Positions 35,245 through 45,533 of a stretch of 64,000 bases of DNA are shown piece after piece. Every line of letters starts with the position of its first letter. Position 1 is the first letter of the stretch. Position numbers and translations under genes: made by a program. The DNA is taken from contig CM056573.1 in NCBI GenBank assembly GCA_029721435.1, positions 100,803,447-100,867,446 of the forward strand. The letters are read 5' to 3'. Below the pieces are notes generated by a model, which was given only the letters and a program-made list of their open reading frames with translations, did not search any database and was not told the DNA's origin. Source of the DNA: Gymnothorax reevesii. Its lineage: Eukaryota > Chordata > Actinopteri > Anguilliformes > Muraenidae.

Positions 35245-35905
35245 TGGTAAGAATCCTAGCAGCATCCTTCAGGATCCACAAGGATCATGAGGGATCACAC
35301 AGGAATCTTGCAAGGACAGGATCCTTCAAGGCTCCTTCAAGAAACTGTCAAGGGTCTGCAAAAACAAGGATCCTTGCAGGATCTTCAATAATGAATCAGG
35401 ATCTTGCCAGGATCCAGCAAAAAATGCTTGAGGGATCCGTAAAAACAAAGATCCTGGCAGACTCTTACCTATTAAGTATCCTTGCAAGGATCCTGTAAGG
35501 ATCCTAGCAGGGTCCTCTAGGGGAATTTGACAATTCTTAAGGATCCTGAAGGATCCTCAACAGGATCCTTGAGGATCCCCAAAAATCTTTTTGGTGCTCC
35601 TCAAGAATCCTGGTAATATCTTGAGGGATCTTTACAGATCTTGAAAAAATCTTTGGGGATGTTTTAGGATCCTATCAAGATGCATATGGATCCTTAAGGA
35701 TCTCAGGAAAATTCTTGGGGATCCTCAAGGTTCTAGGCAGAATTCCCATGGGTCATTAAAGATCTTGGCAAAATCATCAGGGATCCTCAAGGATCTTGGA
35801 AAAATCCTTCGGGATTCCCAAGGATCTTGCAAAATCCGAGGGGATCCTTAAGGCTCCTCGCAAAATCCTGAAGGGTCTTTGAAAATTCTTTAGGGGTCCT
35901 GGATG
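35245..35905. repeat. Degenerate GGATCC-rich short-unit repeat
   Basis: About 16 GGATCC sites fall in 650 bp, set in recurring phrases such as AAGGATCCTTG, GGATCCTCAAGGATCTTG and GCAAAATCC. Spacing is irregular (mostly 10-60 bp) and many units form small palindromes. No ORF or mobile-element end is visible. Confidence 0.8.
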
Positions 35906-36039
35906 AATTAAGCCCCAATGTTGCCAGACCAAATACATCCCAGATAATATCCAACACACCAAACAATAAACATGATGAGAGGCACAAATAATTCGACAAG
36001 AGTAGGGGCTTCCCTGGTGTCACGGCTATATTCCCAACC

Positions 36040-36335
36040 TTGCTCTTTCAACCAGCCACCTAATCATCCCCTGATTTAATGAGTGCTTCTAGCCCTAGGG
36101 CTCCCTTGAAAGAGAAATTTCCCATCCAAAGATCCTGCGGTTATGGTGGTGGTAACTTATGGTGCTTTTTGAAGCCAGGTAACCCAAAGATGCCACCAAG
36201 GCCAACAATTCTTTCACCATGCTAATTAGTATATTTATCATTCTTGGATATTCTTATAGCCATTATCAGATTTATGAAGGTCGACAACAATCTGTCTCTC
36301 TTGAACAGCCAATTGTATTGTTTTCTCCATGGTGC
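36040..36335 (-). pseudogene. Tc1-like transposase N-terminus relic
   Basis: From 36,332 leftward the minus strand reads MEKTIQLAVQERQIVVDLHKSDNGYKNIQE then a stop. This matches the start of the first helix-turn-helix of Tc1 transposases. The rest is lost or unreadable. Confidence 0.55.
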
Positions 36336-37150
36336 TGGATAACAAAGTATGTGTGATTTTGTATGTGTGCAACCTCATTTTTATGTTCTACTAAAAGTGA
36401 CTTAACTACACAAAATAGTACCTTAAATGAACTTCCAGAGTTCCCGGAACAGCTCCTTTTACCTTATTCCATGCTCCAGATTTAAAGTGGTTCCTGGTTT
36501 TATTAAGTGCTGAAGTCAGGCTTAATCCCAAAGCTATCTTAGTATACACCCACCTCATATGTAGGTACCAATGTTTTAAACCTGCAAAACAAGCAATCAC
36601 AGGCAGCCAATGGAGGTGCAGTGAGACAGGAGGTGCTATGAGAGTGTCTGAGGAGCTTGTAAGTCAAATGAACAGCAGTGCTCTGGTTCAGCTGCAGGGG
36701 TCTGATGGCAGGCATTAGGATGAAGATACACACGAAAGCAGATGCTTTTATCCGGGGTAATTTAAAGTAATCACCTAAAAAAGTAATTTTAGCAAATAAC
36801 AAACGATGAGCGTTAGCAAAGAACAATAACAGCGACAATTATTCATTTACTCACTTCCGTCATGAGACAGAGTCGGTACAGTTCGCATTGGAAATCCATA
36901 GCTGGCAGCCAAAGAATGTTGATGGAATTAACACCACAATTTCCAAATCTATCCATGGAGTTTCCAGGAAAATACCAAAAAAAAAATCACCCTAGCAAGA
37001 AGTATTAAAATCCACTTCAATTCTCTTCAAAAAGCTTCGTAAACTCATCCCGATTGTAGCTTGACTTAACCACAAGGTGAAGATGTTCTCCTTCACGATA
37101 GTGTAAAGCCGAAACCAGAAAAATGAAATGTAAGCAAATAAGTCTCATTA
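36336..37150. other. Non-genic stretch with a dispersed repeat piece
   Basis: The phrase around 36,598-36,720 (GGCAGCCAATGGAGG ... GCTGCAGGGGTCTGATGG) resembles a short repeat I recall from other fish genomes. Nothing else is recognised. Confidence 0.35.
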
Positions 37151-37156
37151 ATATTT

Positions 37157-38440
37157 TAAGCTTCTGAAAAAGTTTTGTGCACACGGGTATAATCTGTGTG
37201 CGTAAAAAGTTTTGTAGCTATCGGAATATGTCGCGCAAGTGTGAGAAAGTTTTGTGCGCACTGATGTAATCTGCACACACGCAAATAAGTTTTGTAGTTG
37301 GAGAAATATATTGCCTGTTCGAAAAAATAAGTCGTCATTTAGATTTAAATAAGCATTTACTCAAGAGCCTCTAACTGAATCAGTATTGCAGAGATGCATA
37401 TGTTTCAACAGGCAACAATTCTTTTATTTCTGACTGATTCAGAGCATAACTTCTAAATTCTTAAACCATGTCAGGAGAAAATTCTAATGGTTGTTGAAAA
37501 ATGTTACAGTATTTCAAGAGGGGCAGATTACTGGCCAGCATTAAGCAAAGAAAACAGCTAAAGAGATTGCTGAAATCACTGTATTGGGTCATGAACTGTC
37601 CAACAATTTATTACCTTTTGTAAAACCTGGAAGGATAGTGGTGAACTGTCAACATTGCAGAGGAAATGGGGAGCAATGGAGAAAGGTCATGTGGTGTAAT
37701 GAGCCCAGGTTTATCTTGATCCAGAGTGATGGACACTTTCGGAAAAGAAAGGAAGTCCATGAAGAGATGCATCCTTCACACATAGTGGCCACTCTGGAGG
37801 AAGTGCTATGATCTGGGGTTGCTTCAATTGGTCAGGTCTAGGCTCAGCATTGTTCTGCAGCAATAAAATGAATTCAGCAGACTAGTTAAATACACCGAAT
37901 GACCAGTAGGCTATCACTGGACTTTTCAATCCCTGACGGCACAGACACATTCCAGGAAGAAAATGCAAAGATTCATCGGTCTCAAATTGTGAAGGAGTCT
38001 TTCATCAAGCACAAGGAATTATTCTCACACACAATTTGCCAATTGAAAGTCCTTGGGATTTGCTGGAGAAGGCTTAATGGAATGACTTGACTCACCCAAT
38101 GTAAATACAATCTCAGCCAAAAATGAATAAAAATCTGGTCAGAAATAAGTTTTGTCACACTGGGTAAGACTGTTAAAACAATATTGTGATGAATGTGTGC
38201 AGGGATCAAAGCTGAAGGTGGCCCAACAAAATATTGCAGTGTGCAACTTTTTTTTTTTTTGTGGACAGGCAATGTATTTAGCACATGAGCGAAAGTGTTT
38301 TGTGCACAAATATAATTTGCAGATGTATAAAAAAGTTTAATAGTTGTGTATTTTTTTGCATGTGTAAAAATGTTTTGTGCACGGAGATATAATTCGCACA
38401 TGCATAAAGTTTTTGTTGCCGTAGAAATATTTTGCGCGGC
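37157..38440. repeat. Tandem repeat (unit about 80-90 bp) split by a transposon relic
   Basis: Units with AAGTTTTGTGCAC...TAAT.TGCACA.....AAAGTTTTGTAG....GAAATAT lie at 37,165-37,330 and again at 38,275-38,440. The DNA between them holds Tc1-like coding remains, so the array was probably interrupted by insertion. Confidence 0.5.
37440..38110 (+). pseudogene. Tc1-like transposase relic
   Basis: Readable pieces are WRKVMWCNEPRFILIQSDGHFRKRKEVHE, then MIWGCFNWSGLGSA in a shifted frame and TFQEENAKIHRSQIVKE. They correspond to the first and second catalytic segments with both Asp changed (CNEP, EEN). The Glu segment is not readable. Confidence 0.55.
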
Positions 38441-38514
38441 AGCAGTTCTTTGACAGTGACTGAGTCAAATCATTTCACCACCAACTCATGCCATCAAAGA
38501 CTTTGAAAGAAAGG

Positions 38515-39330
38515 ATCAAACAGACTGATGATTGCTGATAATATTCAAGAAGAAATTAAGAGATTAACGGAGTAGCTAAGGAGCAAGGAAATTGATGTCG
38601 TGAGGCAGGAAAGACAAAAAGCTAAGCAACAAGAAATGCAGAGAACATCTGTTGTAAATTTTGTGAAACGAGAGCTATGGGAGACTGAAAATTACTGGGA
38701 AAAAAAACTGAATGAAAAAACACTAAAATGATGGCACATGAAACAACAAGCAAAGCTGGACAGAGCGAGAGAGGTGAGTAAACAGAGGCTCAAGACCAGT
38801 TCAATGAGGAGATGAAGCTGGAGAGACAAAGGCAGCACAAGCAGATCAGTATTCAGAAAACTTGCATGGAACAGATCTTAGCCAAGAAAGCCAGAGACAC
38901 ATAGCAAGAAGAAATGGAGGATAAGTGCTTGAAACAAATTGTAATGAAAGAAAACTGGACAACAATGGTCAGAGACACTAAAGCTGGGAGAAACAGAAGG
39001 TTGCAGAGGCACAGAAACACAAGGAGACAGTGGTGGCTATGGTGGCAAAGCGAATGCAGAGGACATGCAGAAATGGGAGCAGTATCACAGCAGGAGGTTA
39101 AGTAGCAGCAGTCTCTAAATGAGAAGAAGAAGGACAGGAGGGCAACAATGGGGGGCAATGAAGCTCAAAGAGGGGGTAAGTGGCAAGAACTCAAGCAGAA
39201 CATGGCATTGAAGAAACGGAGGTCAAGAGCAAGAGTTGAGAGATGACAGCAATCTACACTGGACGAATGAAATAAGGCGTGCTCTGAAAAAGAGAGGGGC
39301 TCCCCCCTTTGGCCAAAGAACTACATCAGC
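38515..39330 (+). pseudogene. Decayed coiled-coil coding sequence
   Basis: Plus-strand frames, interrupted by shifts and stops, give a continuous Glu/Lys/Gln-rich series. It includes NIQEEIKRLTE, RQERQKAKQQEMQRTS, NFVKRELWETENYWEKKLNEKT, AQDQFNEEMKLERQRQHKQISI, QKTCMEQILAKKARDT, NAEDMQKWEQY and SLNEKKKDRRATM. This is long-helix coiled-coil sequence from one original protein. No splice sites fit the breaks, which favours a processed or fossil copy. The parent gene is not identified. The base composition (A/G-rich) matches a coiled-coil origin, so chance is unlikely but not excluded. Confidence 0.5.
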
Positions 39331-39734
39331 TCTAAGATGTACCCCAGAAAAACAGAAGTGAGAACAACGGTTTAAGTTTGATGTGAGAAGCACTCAGCTG
39401 TTTTCTGAAGAGCATACTCAGTTTCAAGCGTACACAATGGCAATCATCAGAGCTGCAGCGGCAATCGAGAGGAATGCCTACTAATTTTGGAGCCAGAATG
39501 AGCGCGGGAAGGGAAGTTGCAGGGCTCGCAAAATTTCTGTAAAGTGGTTGCCCTGCCAGCAGGTCACTCTGGAATTTTGGTTGCCCAAAACAGTTGCCCA
39601 CCCGCCCACCTCAAATCCAAGTTTCAGAATTCTTCAGCTCAATAACATGCATTATTATTATGCAAAACAAACAAACAAATAATAAAGAAGTTTCCTGAAA
39701 GATTGGGAATGACCTGTCAGATGGAGAAGTTTTT

Positions 39735-40165
39735 TTGTAGCTACTAGGGTACCAACATTTGTGAAATTCTGTATCAATGTTTCCATAGAAACAATCCAAG
39801 TCATAACAATCATTTAATACAAAATAAATTATTTTTTAAAAATCACGGTTTCATAATCATTAGTACCCTTCATTTAGCACTTAGTGCAACCACCTCTAGC
39901 AAGGATAAAAGCATAGAGTCTTTTCTGTCATTTCTAGCAAGGTTAAGGCACCGATTTGGGGGGAGTTTGGGAATTTCTCTGAGCAGATTTTTTCGAAATC
40001 TTTCACATTTTTCGGTTTGCATTTATCAACTGCCCTCTTCAACTCAGCGCACAGGTTATCAACTGGATTGAGGTTTGGTAACTGAGATGGCCATTGCAGA
40101 ACGCTGACTCCGACAACCACATGATCCCTACTTGTACTGGCAGCAACAACACTGACACTAAACAA
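39735..40165 (-). pseudogene. Tc1-like transposase C-terminus relic
   Basis: The minus strand reads VLQWPSQLPNLNPVDNLCAELKRAVDKCKPKN. This is the Tc1 Glu segment with PDLNPIEN changed to PNLNPVDN. A/T-rich sequence with GGGTACCAACATTTGTG at the left resembles an inverted-repeat end. No right end was located. Confidence 0.6.
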
Positions 40166-40559
40166 AAATAAATTACCGGTATATTTCTAATGCCATGAAA
40201 TAATTTATTCTATGGTGGTTTTTATGGGGAAAGTCGTGCAGAAAGATAGGGCTGGCAGGAGGAGCCTGCGGCAGTGCCGCAGCTGACACGCAGTACGAGT
40301 GAACCATGAGAACAGACAGACGCAAATAAGCAGCAACTCAACAATCAACCGCTACGCACTACACACGCGAATTCAGTCTAAGTCTGATGTTAGCCTGACT
40401 TTTAGTCTGTTCCAGGACAGTTTAGTTTCCTAAATTAAGTTGCCATGGTAAAGTTATGTTCACTTTGCTTTATGGAACCAAATCAACTGAAAATGAGTCA
40501 AAACAAGCAATATCAGCCTGGCTTGCTTACTTAGTAATCTTGCTTGATTACTCAGGCCC

Positions 40560-41110
40560 CACCGGAGTAGAGTGCAACACGGTTGAATTTTGCTTTGTGG
40601 AGTAGTTGCGTCATTTACCTCCAAGTCTTCTGGAGGCGGTGCTGGTCTATGTTCTCAGCGACAGTCCGGCGCAAAGGATATCCTAGCAGGCTGCGAGCGC
40701 CGTCGCTAACTGCTGATGGGATTGGGTGTCACTCACCTGGACTTGCCACGGTTGACGTGTTTTTGGATTTGAGGAGAAGACCGTTCCCGTCAAGCTGTCG
40801 GGGAAACGAAAAAAACAACGTTTGACATTGTTTTAATGGTTGTGTATTTGGCTGCTTATCTGTGGAAAGCCGGATCTGGATTAATGTTTTAGGTAGGTTG
40901 CGAGAATGGGAATTGAGATATTCAGTTTGCGTACGGGGCAGAGCCTCGCTGTTTTCCTTGTTGATGTTCGGCCCTCTGTTAAGCAGGTGGTTAACTTACG
41001 GTAACTGCCAATTACCTTTTTTGCCTGTTTATGTCCATTTCTTTACGCTGGAATCGTCGATGCGCCGAAACGGTCGCTTTCACAGTCGCGAGTCGTAGCT
41101 GAAACCACTG
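40560..41110 (+). promoter_or_regulatory. CpG-rich region, candidate cep170b promoter and 5' UTR exon
   Basis: CpG density rises sharply here (for example GTCCGGCGCAAAGG, GCTGCGAGCGCCGTCGC) in otherwise CpG-poor DNA. A donor-like AG|GTAGGT at 40,891-40,896 could end a non-coding first exon joining the coding exon acceptor at 51,436. No TATA box is evident. It is placed as a promoter by composition and position only; transcript data would settle it. Confidence 0.42.
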
Positions 41111-43284
41111 ATTGTGGAGCTGAATTGATCCGCAGTGGGCTAGCTGGCTGGCTGTCGCTAACTTGAGGTGAATTAAACAGCTGGTTCATTTTTGCAAGCA
41201 AGCTAACTACGTAATTTGAATGTTGCTGTTTTTGGAAGAGATTTTTCGTATTGATGCCATTTAGAATAGTTAAGGTTTACGTGTGGTAAAATATCTGCGT
41301 TACGTTCTGCATGCGAGATCTTAAATATTAAATGACGTTATGGTTGTTGCTACTAGTCCCTGTCGCTGTGATTATTCTCACTAACGTTAGATTACAAAAC
41401 ATGACTGCGCCGCCGAGGAGTTCTCTGATTTACTGTAAAATAATTTGAAGTAGCTCGATAGTTAACGTTAGCTGAGTTAACTTGGAACTCTGCAGCAGAC
41501 TGAGTGATGTCTCAGGATTATGGAGTCCAATATGAACTGTTAGCTTGCTAGCCATCTAAAATATCATAACATCTAACATTTGCTGGGACTGTTTCGCAAG
41601 TGACAGTGGTGTATTGATTTGCCTGGTTTAGCTAGTCTGAGTTGGCGTTAGCAACACTCCCAGCTAAATGTCAGCAAAACTAGTAAGGATGACTTGGTGA
41701 ATTTGTTGGCAGGTGTTTCATAGCTTTCTACTGGTGACTGTGTGAGCTCATAGATGACCTTTCGCCACCTGAACGCATTATGTGGTTGCGAGCGGCGACA
41801 CCAGACATAGGAACACGGAAACAAAAATGTTGCCGTCATCGCAAATACCTTGTTGATTTATTCTAAACAAAATGTGGTAAACGCATATTCCTGCGACTCA
41901 CTCAGTGAAGCGTTGTTTACTTGGCCGTTAAAATGCGTGTACAACAAGCGTTATCACCAACTACTTCATTTAACAGGCCAGAGGCGCCTCCCGTTTCCAC
42001 GCTCGGTGTGATCGGCGCCTTCATTTCAATATTATAAAAATGCATATGAAAAATAAAAGTACTAATTACGGGGTCCAAGTAACATGAGGCAATTATCGAT
42101 TATGAAGCACCCAGGGTACACAGCGCATGACTTTTTAAATCAATATCCAGCCCATGGCACATGACCGTGAATGGTGTATCTTGCCCTGCATGTTTCATTT
42201 TGATTGGTCATTGCCATGCTTTTGAAACAGCAGCTGTTGTCTGATTGACTAAAATGCATTCTAAGATTTATTTTGTTCATTGAATGGACTGTTTGATCCT
42301 CATTCAAAGAGTCAATATGCAAAATGAGAACCACTTGAGTCAAATGGTGGAAAAGAAATTACCAATTTTAAATTTTTTTCTCTCCACAGTTCCACCCATT
42401 GGCCAATTGGAACAAAGATATCCGTTTCTTGTCCTATTAATGTAAATTCTCGAGTTTTGTGACGGTAGGACATTGTATTCAAGAGTTACAATTTGATGTA
42501 TGACTAATGGCCTCAGTGTTTCCTGCGACCACATCTTTCAGCATAACAAATTTCTTTATGATGGGATTTAAGATCTTGGTCTGAGGATTCTGTGGGTCAA
42601 ATTCCATGCGTATTGATTGCGCCTTGTTGGAGGAGATAGAAATTAAAAGTTTCACGAAGAATTCAAAATTGCGGAAAATGATCTAGCGCCCAATTGAGCG
42701 TGACCTGCATGCTTTGATTCAGCTGTATCCACAAAATCCACCAATCCAAGAACTTTGTTTCTACATCCTTCGGTTCAGAGGTTATAACTCAAAATTAATT
42801 GTGCCAGTCTTTAGCATAACCACCTGGCCAATCAGAATAATTTGTTTTAGGTTCGCTCTTTTCCACCTCCTCATCAATTGTGTTAAGTTTCATGATGATA
42901 CAACATTGATGATCCTTAAAGTCGTCAGGGCCACTGAAATTTAATTGGCTGATTTTGGCCATGTTGTTTTAGCTGTCACTTTGATCTTGTAGTCCTTCTC
43001 AAGCAACCTTGACCAACATGATGCATGCAAATTTTCAAGTTGACTGGACTTTTTGGCTGAGCGTTATCTCCGCTTCTTTTTGTGATGGTGCCACCTATGG
43101 ATGGATATACACTCAGTTTGGTGTACTTGAGTCTCATGGCCTATTGATGAGGGATCCTAAGTTTGATGTGGATTGGAAATTGCTACTGGTCATCATATCA
43201 GAGGCCACACCCCCAAATTTCTTTGGCTTACTGCGGCCACACCTTTTAACCAACCTTGTTTATTCATTGACCGCTCTTAAATTC
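41111..43284. other. Candidate first intron of cep170b, non-coding
   Basis: Open frames are short and unrecognised. The part from about 42,550 to 43,280 resembles dispersed fish repeats with phrases such as GAGGCCACACCCCC. No element ends were found. Confidence 0.4.
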
Positions 43285-43286
43285 TA

Positions 43287-44883
43287 CAAAACCCAATGAA
43301 GTTGGCACGTTGTGTAAATCGTAAAGAAAAACGGAATACAATGATTTGCAAATCCTTTTCAACCTATATTCAATTGAATACACTGCAAAGACAAGTTACT
43401 TCGTGTTCGAACAGGTAAACTTTGTAATTTTTTGCAAATATTGGCTCATTTGGAATTTGATGCCTGCAACATGTTTCAAAAAAGCTGGCACAAGTGGCAA
43501 AAAAGACTGAGAGTGTTGAGGAATGCTCATCAAACACTCATTTGGAACATCCCACTGGTGAACGGGCTAATTGGGAACAGGAGGGTGTCATGATTGGGTA
43601 TAAAAGCAGCTTCCCTAAAATGCGGAGTCATCCACAAACAAGGTTGGGGCGAGGCTCACCACTTAGTGAACAAATGCGTGAGCTGATTGTCGAACAGTTT
43701 AAAAACAACATTCCTCAACGAGCTATTGCAAGAAATTTAGGGATTTTATCATCTAAGGTCCGTAATATCGTCAAAAGGTTCAGAGAATCCGGAGAAATCG
43801 CTGCACGTAAGCGACAAGGCCGAAAACCAACATTGAATGCCCGTGACCTTCGAGCCCTCAAACGGTACTGCATCAAAAACCGACATCAGTGTGTAAAGGA
43901 CATCACCACATGGGCTCAGGAACACTTCAGAAAACCACTGTCAGTAACTACAGTTCGTCGCTACATCTGCAAGTGCAAGTTAAAACTCTACAATGCAAAG
44001 CGAAAGCCATTTATCAACAGCACCCAAAAACGCCGCGGGCTTCGCTGGGCCCAAGCTCATCTAGGATGGACTGATGCAAAGTGGAAAAGTGTTCTGTGGT
44101 CTGACGAGTCCACGTTTCAAATTGTTTTTGGAAACTGTGGACGGCGTGTCCTCCAGACTAAAGAGGAAAAGAACCATCCGGACTGTAATAGGCGCAAAGT
44201 TCAAAAGCCAGGATCTGTGATGATATGGGGCTGTATTAGTGTCCAAGGCATGGGCAACTTACACATATGTGAAGGCACCATTAATGCTGAAAGCTACATA
44301 CAGGTTTTGGAGCAACATATGTTGCCATCCAAGCAACGTCTTTTTCATGGACGCCCCTGCTTATTTCAGCAAGACAATGCCGAGCTACATTCTGCACGTG
44401 TTACAACAGCATGGCTCCGTAGTAAGAGTGCGGGTACTAGACTGGCCTGCCTGTAGTCTAGACCTGTCTCTCATTGAAAATGTGTGGCGCATTATGAAGC
44501 GTAAAATACGACAACGGAGACCCCGGACTGTTGAACAACTTAAGCTGCACATCAAGCAAGAATGGGAAAGAGTTCCACCTGAAAAGCTTCAAAAATTGGT
44601 CTCCTCAGTTCTCAATCGTTTACTGAGTGTCGTTAAAAGGAAAGGCGATGTAACACAGTGGTAGAAAGGCCCCTATGCCAACTTTTTTGCAATGTGTTGC
44701 TGCCTTTAAATTCTAAGTTAATGATTATTTGCAAAAAAAAAAAGTTTCTCAGTTTGAACATTAAACATTCTGTCTTTGCAGTGTATTCAATTGAATATAA
44801 CTTGAAAAGGATTTGCAAATCATTGTATTCTGTTTTTATCTACAATTTACATAACGTGCCAACTTCACTGGTTATGGGTTTTG
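43287..44883 (+). mobile_element. Full-length, nearly intact Tc1-like transposon (family 2)
   Basis: The ends CAAAACCCAATGAAGTTGGC and the complementary CCAACTTCACTGGTTATGGG are bounded by TA at 43,285-43,286 and 44,884-44,885. It sits in the putative first intron of cep170b in the sense direction. Confidence 0.92.
43620..44664 (+). pseudogene. Tc1-like transposase with a single frameshift
   Basis: The start is taken at MRSHPQTRLGRGSPLSEQ; an upstream GTG-initiated extension is open but unlike the family. In order: helix-turn-helix IPQRAIARNLG...KVRNIVKRFRESGEIAARKRQGRKP, a second HTH region, [15 protein letters not shown] (first Asp), VMIWGCISVQGMG and CLFQQDNAELHSARV (second Asp). A one-base shift near 44,425 closes this frame at 44,456. 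The other frame continues [24 protein letters not shown] (Glu) to KRKGDVTQW and TAG. All three catalytic residues are present. Combined length is about 347 codons, normal for the family. Confidence 0.92.
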
Positions 44884-44935
44884 TATTCATACCAAGCATT
44901 CCTATGCCAAAACAAGACTTCACAAGGGGGCCGCC

Positions 44936-45528
44936 AAGCTGTCGCGGAATTACAGTCCCATTACATTTTGAGGTGTAACTCTACAACTAAATAAGATAAA
45001 ATCAAGTATGATATGTTATATTGAAGGTATTAACTTGTTCTTTAATATTATTAAGTGAAAATATATTTTTTGAGAAATTTACATCGAAGAAACGAGCAAA
45101 AACTACTCCGTCACGGAATTACACAAAATTGATGTGGTTTTTTTTAATGTTGTGTTTAACTATCCAGAAAGTGATGTTCCTATCCTAGTTAAGTTATGAA
45201 ACTTCAATATGTTCATATTTAAGGCGTTTTTTGTTAATACTGTAAGTTATAGAAACAAATATTGACTTTAACCGTGCTTTATGGGCTAGAAATTTCAAAA
45301 AGTCAATGTCACGTAATTACAAGAGGCAAATTGTTAAGGAATGACAACAACAGTATGAATTAGTTTCAATGTATTTATTTCAATATATTATACACATATA
45401 CATAATTATTTACATTTTTACAGTTTAGCAATACATTACAATGAGTTTTCCACTTATAATGACCAATCATAGTACATAATTGAAAATTTTTTTTTAATCT
45501 CCATGTCAACGTTGGCTTGGCGGCCCCC
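44936..45528. mobile_element. Small TIR element with GGGGGCCGCCAAGC ends
   Basis: GGGGGCCGCCAAGC (44,936-44,949) is matched by GCTTGGCGGCCCCC (45,515-45,528). ACAAG occurs at 44,932-44,936 and 45,529-45,533, compatible with a 4-5 bp target duplication. TCACGGAATTACA-like phrases recur inside. There is no transposase, so it is non-autonomous; the superfamily is not determined. Confidence 0.65.
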
Positions 45529-45533
45529 ACAAG

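Noticed and set aside
41648..41839. Minus-strand ORF near the candidate promoter, possible divergent gene
   Set aside because: Short, no recognised protein and no splice sites.
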